NCBI GenBank assembly: GCA_036346395.1
Contig: CM070594.1
Span: 30,165,385 to 30,229,384, forward strand
Direction of reading: 5' to 3'
Length of the DNA stretch: 64,000 nt
DNA from: Hsuehochloa calcarea
Lineage: Eukaryota > Streptophyta > Magnoliopsida > Poales > Poaceae
The position numbers were made by a program, and so were the translations under genes. Numbering within the stretch: position 1 is the first letter of the stretch; each line of letters begins with the position of its first letter. The notes beneath the pieces are model-generated. The model had not been told where the DNA came from, ran no database searches, and was given only the letters and a program-made list of their open reading frames with translations. Positions 22,281 to 33,932 of the stretch are shown here, piece by piece.

Positions 22281-23535
22281 TGACTCAGGTTCGCCGGGCT
22301 GGGAAGGGAAAGGTCTGGATTGTAGACTCCGGGTGTTCTCGTCATATGACCGGAGACTCTCGTTGGTTTTCTTCCCTAGCCCGTGCTCGAGGTGATGAGA
22401 CGATCACCTTCGGAGATGCTTCATTTGGGCGCGTCATCGCTAAAGGTACTGTGAGCATTAATGATTCTTTTATTTTGAAAGATGTTGCCTTAGTAAGTAA
22501 GCTGCAGTATAATCTGCTTTCAGTCTCTCAGCTTACCGATGACGGTTACGAGGTGAGCTTTAAGAAAAACAATTGCAAAATTCTTGATTCTTCGGGTAGC
22601 CTAGTTTGCGGGATTTCTCGATATGGGAGGATCTTTCGTGCTGATTTTTCTGAGTCTTCTGGTGATCCTCTCCGGTGTTTAATTGCTTCTGAATCCCGTG
22701 ATTTGACCTTCTGGCATAGGAGACTAGGTCATATAGGCTTTGATCATTTGACACGAGTTAGCGGCCACGATCTCATTCGTGGTTTGCCAAAACTCAAGAT
22801 GGTCAAGGATCTAGTTTGCTCTCCATGCCGGCACGGCAAGATGGTTGCCGCTTCTCACTCTCCAGTCACAGTGACAATGACTGATGCACCAGGACAACTG
22901 CTCCATATGGATACAGTTGGTCCAGCTCGAGTGCAGTCAGCAGGAGGGAAGTGGTATGTTCTTGTTGTGGTCGATGACTTCTCGAGGTACTCTTGGGTGT
23001 TTTTCTTAGCCTCGAAGGATGAGACGTTTACTCATTTTCGTGGTCTTTTTAGTAGGCTTTCTGTTGAGCTCTCAGGTGCATTACGAGCAATTCGCAGTGA
23101 TAATGGCACCGAGTTCAAGAATTCCTACTTTGAGAGTTTCTGTGGTGAGACAGGTGTAGAGCACCAGTTCTCGTCTCCATCGTCCCCCAACCAGAATGGC
23201 GTTGTGGAGAGGAAGAACCGTACCTTGGTCGAGATTGCCAGGACGATGCTTGATGAGTACTCTACACCTAGGAAGTTTTGGTGAGGCTATTGCTCTTGCT
23301 TGTCATGTTTCTATGAGTCTTTCTTCGGGCACTCTTGCATCGCACTTCTTATGAGTTGAGATATGGGCGAAAAACCAGCGTCTCGCATTTTCGTGTGTTT
23401 GGTTGCAAGTGTTTTATTTTGAAGTCTGGGAACCTAGATAAGTTCGAATCACGATCTTGTGATGGGATCTTTACAGGTTACTCGACTTCTTCTCGTGCCT
23501 ATAGAGTGCAGGCTGCGAGTCTAGTAAAATGGTAG
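22280..23535 (+). pseudogene. copia-A protease and integrase
   Basis: A 334-codon open stretch (22280-23284). Protease with catalytic DSGCSRHMTG near 22327; gag-pre-integrase domain (HRRLGHIGFDH...CSPCRHGK: His-His-Cys-Cys zinc site) at about 22710-22850; rve integrase core with MDTVGPA, RSDNGTEF and NQNGVVERKNRT, that is all three D, D, E residues, at about 22900-23240. A one-base change at about 23280 shifts the frame; the integrase C-terminus continues at 23335-23535 (YELRYGRKTSVSHFRVFGCKCF). This is the best-preserved enzymatic part of copia-A. Confidence 0.92.
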
Positions 23536-25487
23536 AAACACAGTGAGGTGACCTTCGATGAGGCGGTCAGGGACAAGGCACGATATCTCGAGTTCTCTAG
23601 AGCGATGCGAGTCCATCTTTGTGGGCGATGAGGAAGACGGAGATGAGGGTTGTCTACCCGATCTAGTTCTTCCTCCTCCTCTTGAGTGCCTTCTTCCACC
23701 GCACCTCGAGGAGATCACCCTACCTACCTTCTTCGGCTAGTGGCTCTGTCCTATCTCATCTGCTCATGAGATAGAGGCCACTTCTTCATCTCACCTGGAC
23801 CTCCTAGACACATTCAAAAGGACCATCCTTGAGCGCAGATCATTGGAGACCTCTTTGAGCGTGTCACACGTTCCAAAGCTGGTTTGTCTCTCTTTGTCTC
23901 CATTACGCTTTGTCGCCTCATTTGAGCCCAAAGGCGTTTGTCATGCTCTATCCGCGAGTCTTGGAAAACGCCATGCATGAGGAGTTGGAAAACTTTGAAA
24001 GAAACAAGGTCGGTCCCTTGTTGAGCCCCTCAAGGTCACAATATCATTGGGACCAAATGGGTGTTCAAGAACAAGCAAAGTGAAGATGGGTTAGTCATTG
24101 AAACAAGGCTAGGTTTGGTAGCTCGAGGTACTCCCAAGTTGAGGGTCTAGATTTGAAGAGACCTTTGCCCTGTGCAAGACTTGAAGCCATTAGAATCACG
24201 CTTGCCTTTGCAGCTTCTAAGGGTTTCAAGCTTTACCAGATGGATGTCAAGAGTGCTTTCCTCAATGGCCTTATTGAGGAAGAAGTCTATGTCAGACAGC
24301 CTCTAGGTTTCGAGAACCCCAAATACCCTAACCATGTCTCAAAGCTTTCCAAAGCTTTGTATGGACTCAAGCGAGGCTCCTGAGCTTGGTATGAAAGGCT
24401 TAAGTCCTATCTGCTGAGTCATGGTTTTGAAATGGGTAAAATAGACAAGACCTTGTTCATCCGGCGAAATGGGTAAAATAGACAAGACCTTGTTCATCCG
24501 GCGTCTTGGCACTGATCTTTTACTCGTCTAGATCTATGTGGACGACATCATCTTTGGCGGCTCCTCACATACTCTCGTTTCCCAGTTTTCCGATGTTATG
24601 AGCTCGGAATTTGAGATGAGCATGATGGGCGAGTTGAGCTTCTTCCTTGGCTTCCAAATCAAACAGACTCGGGAAGGTACTTTTCTTCACCAAGGCAAGT
24701 ACACTCGAGACCTCTGAGCGCTTGACATGAATGATGGAAAGCGATCAACTCCGATGGCATCTACAGCTGCTCTTGATCCAGATGAAGACGGCGAACCTGT
24801 TGACCAAAAGGAGTTCAGGAGCATGATTGGCTCTCTCTTGTACCTCACAGCCTCGAGGCCAGACATACACTTCTCTATGTGTCTTTGCGCTCGGTTTCAG
24901 GCTTCTCCTCGCGTATCTCACCGCCAGGCGGTGAAGCGCATCTTTTCGGTACCTTCGAGCTACCATTGACTATGGTATCTGGTACTCTTCCTCCTCCTGT
25001 CTATCTCTTAGAGCCTTCTCCGATGCACGATTTCTTGGTACCGAGGATAGATAGGAAGAGCACCTCGGCACTTGCCAATTCATTGGCACTTCTCTTGTCT
25101 CCCGGTCTTCAAGGAAGCGATGCGGTGTTGCACGGATCCGCTGCGAGAGGCCGAGCACGTTCTTTGCAGCCGATTCTTTGTAGCCAAGTGCTTTGGATGG
25201 TCTCGACCTTGCAGGACTTTGGGTTAGCAATCGACCGTGTTCCACTCTTTTGTGATAACACGTCTGCGATTTAGATTGCCAAGAACCCAGTGCAACATTC
25301 TCGGACCAAGCATATTGATATCAGTTATCACTTTCTTCGAGACCATGTAGAGAAGGGTGACATTGTGCTCCAGTTTGTGGAGAGTGAGCATCAGTTGGCT
25401 GATATCTTCACCAAGCCTCTGGACAGCTCTCAGTTTTCAGCTCTGCGGGGAGAGCTTGGGGTGGTTTGTCCTTACGGACTGTTGTGA
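23536..25487 (+). pseudogene. copia-A reverse transcriptase and RNase H, broken
   Basis: The linker at 23536-24000 is frameshifted. RT is visible at 24153-24383 (QMDVKSAFLNG, LSKALYGLKR) and at 24530-24720 with the catalytic YVDDIIFGG. A 37-bp perfect tandem duplication (24430-24503) and stops at about 24381, 24528 and 24716 interrupt it. RNase H follows at 24970-25487 with several breaks and ends with the conserved ADIFTKPLD motif at about 25410; the stop is at 25485-25487. The enzyme would make cDNA from element RNA, but cannot be translated as written. Confidence 0.88.
24430..24503 (+). repeat. 37-bp tandem duplication inside copia-A RT
   Basis: Two perfect copies (24430-24466 and 24467-24503) of a unit starting AAATGGGTAAAATAGACAAG. 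37 is not a multiple of three, so the duplication shifts the RT frame just before YVDD. Confidence 0.9.
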
Positions 25488-27237
25488 GGGGGAGCTTGGG
25501 TTTTACTGCTGTATTATATTTTAATTATGCTATTTCTCCTTTCTGGTTGCATTTCATTTAAATGATTTGAGTCTAAGTCCTTCCAGCATATGTTAGAGTG
25601 GTTCTCTCGCCAAGTTGTTTTGACTGCTAATTCTTATCTTGTGCTTCTAGGATGCTGCTTATTAGCTGTTTCTTCTCTCTCTAAGTAGAGCTTACTCACT
25701 TCTTATAGGTTCTAGCAAGGGTCGGGCCACCCTTGGGTAGACAGGGACAGTGTTTGCTCCTTAGTGTGTTAGTTGATCAGCTGATAGTCCTGGAATCATA
25801 TGGGGTAGATAAGAATCAGTCTGAGCTATAGTATTCTCTATATCTTATCTATGCTCTAAGGACTGCCTTTTCTGTTTCTCTTTCCAGTTTCTCGATTTTG
25901 CTCCTTTGGTTCAGGGGGAATTCATCTTGTCTCTTCTAGTTCTTAAACTTGTCATAACTCAACCTGAATTAAAAGATGCATCTCATTCTGAAGAGGATCT
26001 GGTTTTTCGTGCATTTCATCCTGTATTGTAAAATAATCATTTGGAGCCTTGTCTATTATCCCTTATGATCTGTTTTCACTGTTTTACATCTTGCCATGAT
26101 TTATGCTAAACTGCTAGATTTATCATGACTTTTTATGTGTAGTTTAGTCTTTGCCATGCTAAGGTGATTAAAAAAATGCTAAACTTGAATTAAAATCTTG
26201 TCATAATAGCTCTTGAGACTAGTCTGGTTGAAGTTATCTTTTTATGATTCTCGCCATGTCAAGTAGGCTGAGTTGAGTCTTGAATCTTTATTGAGTTTTA
26301 GAGTAAGCTATGCCAGTTCGTTAAGAAACTTGACTTATCTTTAATCGTTGGTCTAAAAACTTCAAAAGCAAAAATGATATCTTTTGTGCGAAAAAACTGA
26401 TCTCACCAAATCTTTCTCATGAGACTGCTTGCCATTGCACTAGGCATGAACTCAGGGGGAGCCTTGGATGACCTAAGATCACTTTTTTAAGTCTGTTGCT
26501 TGGAGTGGTCGCATAAGGCTTGGGATCTAGCACATGGTTAAGATTTTAAAAATTGGTTGAAGCTTAGGAGGCAGTTGTGGATGGCACCTAGTCCAGAACT
26601 TGCTTCACTAAGATAAAGCCATAATTATGTTTCCAGAAAAAGAAACTTGTGCTAAAATTGCTTATCATTAAAAAGACCAAGTGCTGGATAAAATTGAGTC
26701 AATCTTTTGACTGGTAGTACTCTAAACTGATCAATATGAGTCTTCTTGGTTCAACTTAGATTATTTGACATGGCTTGTATCATCCTTGGATACCTTTAGC
26801 TAGACTACAATCTTGGTTTATTTGACTTGCTAAAGAATTGGATCATTAATCAGATTATGGATTTTCTGTCTTAGCTATTCTATACATCAATTGTCATGAT
26901 CTTGATAGCATTCTTACCAGTTATGGCTTGGTGTAATTCTCTAATAGTCATTTTGGGTAATCTTCATGGCTCCTAATGCTTAAAATGAATATCATATAGT
27001 CATTTCCTCTCTTTACAACTTCTTGATGTGTTTATTGCCAAAAGGAGGAGAAGTTGGTTTGGAGAGAAAAAGTCTTCTGGAGAGCTTTGTAGAAAAAATT
27101 GCTCTTTCATTTAAAGCTCAAATCTTTCTTCTTTGACAAACATGGTTTTGAGCCTTCTTGATTTCTAGATTAGACCATGTTTGCCTTCTATCACAAACTC
27201 TTCTATATGCTTTTTCGTGTCTGTCAATATACTCATC
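25488..27237 (+). other. Non-coding region between copia-A pol and 3' LTR, with internal purine tracts
   Basis: About 1.75 kb, T-rich, without an ORF resembling any known protein. It holds three PPT-like runs: GAGGGGGAGCTTGGG directly after the pol stop (about 25487-25501), CAGGGGGAATTC (25911-25922) and CAGGGGGAGCC (26453-26463), ahead of the true PPT at 27238. Multiple PPT-like motifs in this position are known from Sireviruses. Confidence 0.75.
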
Positions 27238-27248
27238 AAGGGGGAGAT
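27238..27248 (+). other. Polypurine tract of copia-A
   Basis: AAGGGGGAGAT immediately before the 3' LTR start at 27249, the same as the copia-B PPT. Confidence 0.9.
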
Positions 27249-28888
27249 TGAGAGACCATGTGAGTAGGATCCCCGTTTGAGTGATGAGTATTTGACGCTG
27301 TGGTGAGAAGTTTATGATTGAAATCATCGCGCGTTTCTTCTTCTTCTTATTTTAGTTACGTAAGTGCGGAACTTAGGTTCGAAAGCGGAACTTAGATAAT
27401 CGGAACTTCGGCTGTGGTAAAACGAACATCCGATTATCCCGGCGTTTGTGTTTGGTTGAAGTAATCGGAACTTCCGCACTGGGACGCCGTTTGTCCGATA
27501 TCTTGGCGTGAGTATTCCTCTGTGACGAAAATCGAATTGAAAATGCAGGAGTGCGGACGTTAGATAATCGGAACTTCCGCAATGGTAAGCGAACTTCCGA
27601 TAATCGACAAGTGCGGACGTTAGAATCGAACTTCCGCAATGGTAAGTGCGGAACTTCCGATTAATGGCGAAGCGCATGAGAAAGGCATAGTTTGTGATTT
27701 TGGGTTTGTATGAGTTTGAGTCTTGTACAAATTTTGATGCTATGATATTGGGCAATGCTATGTGATGTGTTTTTATGCGTGTTGTTGCGGGACATCGAGG
27801 CGAAGTAGTGGCGAGACACGAGGTGATCGGACTAAGCGCGGCGGCGTTGAGGTCGAGCGGTCGGGATGTGTCGAGAGGCGGCGTGAATCTTGAGGTGGTT
27901 GCGAGTCAAGGACAGCAAGGTGTCGGAGGCTTCGGAAGGGTGCGCAAGGCGAAAACGGTCTTTTCGCATAAGCGGCACAAGTGGAGGCGGTTCCGTTCGG
28001 GTGTAGCGGGCTTAATGGGTTGGAGACCCGTTAGCCAAGGGCTATAAATAGAGGTGAACCCCTGTGTTAGGGTTAGACTTTTTGAGAGAGAATATTAGGG
28101 TTAGCTTTAGCCAAAGAGCTTTTGAGAGTTTGTTTTTCTTTTTGAGAGTTTGTTGAGTTGGAGAGGATGAACTGAAAACTTATGTAATCATTCCTCTGTG
28201 TTTCCCTCTGTAATCTTTTGATTTCTATCAATGAAACTCTGAGGTTTTGGTTTCTTGTTTATGCCTCTCTTCGTCTCTCTGTTCTTCTCTTGAATAGCTA
28301 GGGTTTTGATGAAACTTTTGATTCGTCTTATGAGATGGCATGAAACTTGATATCTAGAGTCATTTTGATATTGCTAATATATCTTCAAAGTCTCATGAGC
28401 CGAGAATCTAAGAATCTTGCAAATTGTGGGTTTTCGGTTGTTCTTGCCTAATACTCAAGAAATCCATTTTTGCTTTGATTAATGAATCTTTGTCTGCGAT
28501 TCTTCTCCATGAGGTCAAGATGTTGTTTAGGATGATGTCCTGTGAAACTTGACCTGAGAAGAGCATTCAAGATTTAGTATTTGGATTTTAGGCAAAACCC
28601 GCGCCTTGTTCTTGGTCGGGACAATGGAACTTCCGATTGTCAAAGTGAACTACTACATTGCGGAACATCCGTCTTGAATCCGGAACTACCGCGATGCGGA
28701 ACTACGCTAGGTAGAATCGAACTTCGATTTAACGAAACGACCAAGTTTGGTTTCGTTCTCTGATTTTGTTTCACTCCTCTTCTTGAGATTTCCAGAGGGC
28801 TTTGTAGGTTTGTTTAAATACAGTAAAGGGGAGTTCTTAATTTTTAAGGCACCATTCACCCCCCCTCTGTTGCCATTTCGGTCCTTCA
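27249..28888 (+). repeat. 3' LTR of copia-A
   Basis: Starts TGAGAGACCATG, ends GGTCCTTCA, 1640 bp, TATA box 28043-28051. Compared with the 5' LTR, the non-repeat R/U5 part (28060-28560) is almost unchanged, whereas the CCG-rich U3 shows repeated CCG to AG replacements and short losses. Confidence 0.95.
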
Positions 28889-30120
28889 CCAAGTAAAATA
28901 CCATCTGAGGATCTAAATTCAAATTTATCAAGATTTCCACGTTTAAGAAAAAATATCGACATCCAAACACCCTCAAGTGGGAAATATTAGGATAGTGACT
29001 AAAATAAATTTCATAGGAAGTCTTATGCAATTTAACTCACAAAAATACTTTATTAGAAATATAGCAAGTAGTAGAGATAGCTTCAGCTCAATACTTCCTA
29101 GGTGCAGCATGTTCATTTAATATTGTTCTAGCCATCTCAACCAACATTTTATTTTTACATTCTACAACACCGTTTTGTTGTGACACACGAGCTGAAGAGA
29201 ATTAATGATCTGGAACAAAAAGACGCAAATGATGTCTTCTTGAATTCAATTCTATTATCATTTCTAATTGCTCTAAGTGCTCTTAGGAGTTCAGTGGCAA
29301 GTCTAAGGGTAAGCTCTCTAAAGTGACAAAAATTTCGTCCTTAGATGCCATAAGAAAGACCCACGAGTATCTAGAGTAATCATCAACAATAACAAGAACA
29401 TACCATTTACCTCCAGCTGACTGAACTCTAGCAGGACCTACAGTGTCCATGTGCAATAACTGACCAGGTACATCAGTCATAACAAGTGTGAAAGGATGAT
29501 GTGATGTAGATATCATCTTACCATGACGACAGGTGAACAAATAAAATCCATTGATTTTTTAATTTTAAGATTAGGTAATCCTCTTACAAAATCTATATTA
29601 CTGATACGAGTAAGCTGATCAAAACCAATATGACCTAGTCTACGGTGCCAGTGAAGCAAATCCTTAGAATCAGATGAAACAAGACACCTAAGATCAGAGG
29701 ATGATGAATATGAAAAGTCACCCTTAAACAAACAACCAACTCGAATAACTTTGCATACTAGATCGCCAGATGAATCTAAAATGCAGCATGAATGCTTTTT
29801 AAAGCTCACCTCAAGATTATCGTCTATCAATTGTGAAACTGAAAGCAAATTATATCTCAACTTACTGACAAGAGCAACGTCTTTTGAAATGAATTTGTCA
29901 TTGACGCGCACAATACCTCTTGCATGAACTCTTCCTTGAGCATTGTACCCAAAACTAATAATCTCATCATCGGTGGTATGAGTGAGGGAGGAGAACCATT
30001 GAGAGTCTCCGGTCATGTGGCGAGAGCAACCAGAGTCAATGAACCATATGTTCTCCTTCCGTTTGTGACGATCCTACAAAGCAAGAATAATCATCGGTAT
30101 CTTAGTGCTAGGGTTAGAGA
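28889..30120 (-). pseudogene. copia-B protease and integrase
   Basis: The minus strand reads, from high to low coordinates: protease with FIDSGCSRHMTGDS near 30010-30050; gag-pre-integrase domain (open 29513-30016; HRRLGHIGFDQ); integrase core 29283-29500 with MDTVGPA and YSRYSWVF; then frameshifts and loss of the NQNG/E region; and the integrase C-terminus at 28890-29030 (YFSHYPNISHLRVFGCRYFF). The reading continues across copia-A into 17681. Closely related in sequence to copia-A but clearly diverged. Confidence 0.88.
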
Positions 30121-30620
30121 ATAAAGCTTTAGATAACCAATACTGAGATACGTGACGAACAAAAGCAACAGTAGGCAGAGAAAAAGAATTTTGATATTCT
30201 GGGCACTACCGGTCAGACCGTAGTTGACGTGTCGGTCTGACCGCCGGCCGGTCTGACTGCGTGACAGACGCCGGTCTTACCGGTCCTATGGCAAAAACTC
30301 TCAAACCTGCAGAAAATTGTTTAGAGAGAGCAAAGCGAGGATAAGGAGCTTGATCAAACTCCACTCCAATACGAGAAAGCTTCCTTAACCTGTCTTTCTT
30401 TTCTTTCTTTGCTTTTCAAAGAAAAATTGAACCAAATAACCCTCTCCTCTTCAATGAGTGCATTTATACTTGCCTTGATAAGAAGTCGTATCTATTGCCT
30501 TTACAACACCCATTTCGGTCCTTTGCAATAGATAGGTCCTTTGTAATACCAGCCGATTTAAAATAATTTATTTTGGTTAAGATTCTACTTCAAATTTTCT
30601 AGGTTTAAGAAACTTAACAA
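30121..30620 (-). other. copia-B gag-protease linker with GGTCTGACC palindromes
   Basis: A region between Gag and protease with poor coding potential. At 30205-30290 it carries a cluster of CCGGTCAGACCG / CGGTCTGACCG near-palindromes, the same motif found in the copia-B LTRs and the left inverted arm. The rest (30290-30620) holds no feature I recognise. Confidence 0.5.
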
Positions 30621-32015
30621 CCTTAGAAGGATTATTCTTGACATGCTAGATAATTAAATCCTAGACCATGATGTTTAACACTCACTTTTGACTTGTCTAG
30701 GATCATATTCAAAATTTTCTTGCCAAAGAAAAATATCTCTAAAGTGTTCTTGAGATACTCATTTTCTATACATAGAGTGGGACAAGTTGTGCATTTAACA
30801 GATTCATTAACAAGTTTCTTACAAGCACTAAACTGAGTCAATCTTTCTTTTTCAGCAAAATCATTAAGTTGTCTAGTCAAATCTTCTATTTCTATGGTAA
30901 TTTTAGGATAGTTAGAGTAAGAAGATATCTCATAATAAAGCATCTGTTGAATTGTTTTCTAAGATGAATTAAGTCTAACTTCTAGCCATTCACAATTAGA
31001 GAAAGTTTAAGTTTGAGCATTTGAAATACTTGACTCTAAACATGCAGGTGAACTAAACTTGAGCTTTTCAATTTCATTATTTACAAGTTTTAACTTTTCA
31101 TCACAAAAGTGATGTGCCAATCTTAAATTATCAAATTTAGCATTTACATTCCTAGGTTGAAACAAGTTTGATGTATTCATTGACCTAGCAGTCTCTAACT
31201 CAGAATGTAAAACTTGACAAGACTCACATGATTCTTTATTAGGAATAGAAGCTCTAAGTCTATTGATTTAGACGTTAAGTTTTCAACCAGACAATTATTT
31301 TCTTTCACTTTCTTTTTTTTCTTCTTCATTTCAATCACAAGTTTAATCAAACCATCTTCAAACTCATTATATGATGGTCTTACCTCATCGGGATCACTGT
31401 CATCGTCGTCATTGTTATCGTTTTTCGCCACGAGGCACATGCCTGTGAAGTCATCATTGTTCTTCTTCTTACCTTTAGCATCATATTTGTCGTGATCGTC
31501 GTCGTCGCAAATTCCATATTCTACATCACTTAGATCAAGATGTTCGATAGCAGAAAGAACCTTTTTAGCAAATTTCTGACGAAAATTGCTACCCTTGGTG
31601 TTCTTTTTCTTGAATGGCCGACGACGATAATTCTTGTCTTCCTTGATCAACTTCCCCTTGAGCTTAGGACACTCCATCTTAATGTAGCCTGGCTCATCAC
31701 ACTCATAGCACTTGATCAAACTTGACATGCCACCACGCTTTCTCATCCTCATGTTATTGAGTGCCTTGTATGCTCGTGGGGAGATCAACACCAAATCCTC
31801 TTCAGGGAGTTAGTCGAATTGTTCTTCTAAAAAAGAAGACAAAGCAGACACAAAAAAGAACTCGACGAAACAGCCTACACAGGGTTAGTCACAAGTGCAA
31901 AAGATGAAGGTTTATCAATCTTATATGGCAAAGCTTCCATCTCACAGCTTTTCAATATTGAGAAAAGATCATCCATGGTTAAAATATCTAGATTGACAAT
32001 TTGATTGATAGTTGT
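30621..32015 (-). pseudogene. copia-B gag, central and C-terminal part
   Basis: The minus strand encodes a Sirevirus-like Gag: open 31195-31794 with zinc knuckle CYECDEPGYIKMEC at about 31675-31715 (expected His is Tyr), a basic stretch (RRRPFKKK), an acidic Asp-rich stretch, and a coiled-coil with Cys pairs at 30632-30943. Several frameshifts occur between. At 31810-32015 the frame reads into the gypsy-D insertion with a MDDLFSILKSCEME segment that continues the Gag at 40083. Confidence 0.85.
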
Positions 32016-33672
32016 TGTAATACCCTGAAAATATTATTAATTTTAATATTCGCGTCTTATTGTTCGGAGGGTAATTAATTTAATGGTATTAGTAAATAAT
32101 TAATTAAGATCGTCTTAAGGGCTTTTGAGTAGTTAAATAAAAAGATTTTGTGGAAAATAGAATATCTCAGATTTTTTTATGGGCTATAAATAGTTTGTGG
32201 GTTTTTAGAAAACCCTAGCCACTTTTTTTCCCACAGCCGCCGCCAATCGTTTTGTTTCCCCGCGCCGCCAATTTTTCTTGACCGAAGTTGGAAATGCATT
32301 GTCTTTGTCTTATGCCATGCGCTGAAGCCTCTTCGGTAGTCGCCCTTTTCCAGCCGAGTCCTCGCGGCGTCGTCTTTGCTGCTTGTTGTGTTCTTCCTGC
32401 GCGTGGAAGCCCAGCCAAGTTCCTGCGCATGCTGTTCTGCCGAGACTGCAGTGTTGTACCTGCTGTGCGCCGCATTTACTCCCACCAAGCATCGATAGCG
32501 CCAAGATCGCTCTCGCCGATGAGCGCCGCCTGCCGTGAGCTCCCGCCCATTTCTTCTTTGTTCTTCCGCGTGGACGGCCAATCTATATTGCTTTTTCCTT
32601 TTTCTTTGACGCGTCTTATTCTTGGATCGGCTCTGCGAATTGCTGCAGCCGCCGGTGCACCCGTGAAGCCTCGTCACCGCGTGGAGATCAGTCTGCACAA
32701 GTTTCGGCCGGCAATTTGATTAGGAGAAGCGTCGTACTTGTTGCCATCTTCGAGTCAAATTGTGCGTCGCAACTAGTAAAGGCAAGTGCATGGTAGACAG
32801 CGATCAATGATCGATCACTGTTTTCTTTATCTTCTATTACCATTATTGTTGTGCTTTTATTTGGTTTAATTGCAAACAATGAATTGGTATGTTTATATCT
32901 TTGTTGATGAGCATGATGAAAGTTGGATATGATGTTTATGATGGAATTTGCATGTTTGCATTCATAAGCATCTTTGCATAAGAGAAGGTGATCATGATTG
33001 ATCACAACTCCACGGGAGTGGAGGAGGTCCCCGATCCTTATGGAGGAACGGGCTTGAGAGTGAATGTTGTCGCGAGCATTCACTCACGCTATACCGGTAT
33101 ACGCGAAAGAAGTGCATGTGGACATATAGAATAGAGTTGCATTGGTATTTGAGATTGATGAATGAGAATGTTAATAGAAGTGCATATGATGATAATGAAG
33201 TTATTGAATGCTGTTGGTATATTATTGTTCGTTGTATATGATGTGTTTGCTGAGTCGTGGACTCACCCTTACTCTATTGTTGTTTTTAGGTGATCTTCGA
33301 GGATGTCGTAATTGAGAGCGAGTAGAGCACATGGACATCACATGATCATTCGCCATGATAATCATTTATTCAATATTGGTTTGCACATGGACATGTTAGT
33401 TATTGAATAAAGTTTAGGACATCATTTGGACTAGACTATTTGCTTTGTTAATTTGGATTCATTGGTTGATGCTACTTTGGATTATTTACCTGGTTATAAT
33501 TCCCATTGCTTATTTATCACCACTTGATCCATAATTATGCATTGCTCTTTTGTGGTCCATGGATATGATTATTGATGATTTCTTGATGTAATTTTATAGT
33601 GTGTCAATAATTCTTAGTAGCTGAGGGTAGCTTAGTGGCATTCCAGGCTCAGTGTTGGGCTGGGGTGTTACA
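32016..33672 (+). repeat. 5' LTR of gypsy-D
   Basis: 1657 bp, TGTAATACCC to GGGTGTTACA. TATA box at 32185-32193; hairpin cluster 32988-33085 followed by the 12-bp palindrome TATACCGGTATA at 33090-33101. The GC-rich ORF block 32215-32720 has no recognisable product. Confidence 0.95.
32185..32193 (+). promoter_or_regulatory. TATA box of gypsy-D 5' LTR
   Basis: TATAAATAG in GGGCTATAAATAG. The 3' LTR copy is at 38616-38624. Confidence 0.7.
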
Positions 33673-33674
33673 GT

Positions 33675-33686
33675 TGGTATCAGAGC
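33675..33686 (+). other. Primer binding site of gypsy-D (tRNA-iMet)
   Basis: TGGTATCAGAGC two bases after the LTR end. Confidence 0.9.
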
Positions 33687-33932
33687 GGGCTTTAGGTCCG
33701 TGGTGAATAGATTAACAACATAGGCAAACTAAAATTATTAAAATTTGTTTAGTTTGGTAAATCAACTAAAAATTTGCTAATGGTTAACTAACCTAAAATT
33801 TGACACACTAGTGCACAGTAGGATAGAGAGAGGTACGAATATCGTTTTACGCTTCCGTTATGTTGTTTATTGATGGAGGAGTTTATTTTGATCTTTGAGC
33901 TCATTGTGAATTGTTGATTGTGGTTGATAGCT

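Larger units (their letters stand above)
17682..28888 (+). mobile_element. copia-A: complete Sirevirus-like Ty1/copia element
   Basis: An 11,207-bp element with LTRs 17682-19345 and 27249-28888, iMet PBS, PPT and 5-bp target duplication CCAAG (17677-17681 and 28889-28893). Gag carries two zinc-knuckle regions; pol follows the copia order protease-integrase-RT-RNase H; a 1.75-kb non-coding stretch with several purine tracts lies between pol and the 3' LTR. These are marks of Sireviruses (Maximus/SIRE). No env-like ORF is seen. It is inserted in copia-B pol in the opposite orientation. Confidence 0.95.

Noticed and set aside
25488..27237. Possible env-like gene between copia-A pol and 3' LTR
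   Set aside because: The sense strand has no ORF of useful length, signal peptide or membrane segment. The region behaves as 3' UTR.
31795..32015. Host gene with Asp-rich and Lys-rich segments at 31195-32015
   Set aside because: The zinc knuckle, basic and acidic blocks and continuity with copia-B integrase identify it as Sirevirus-like Gag.
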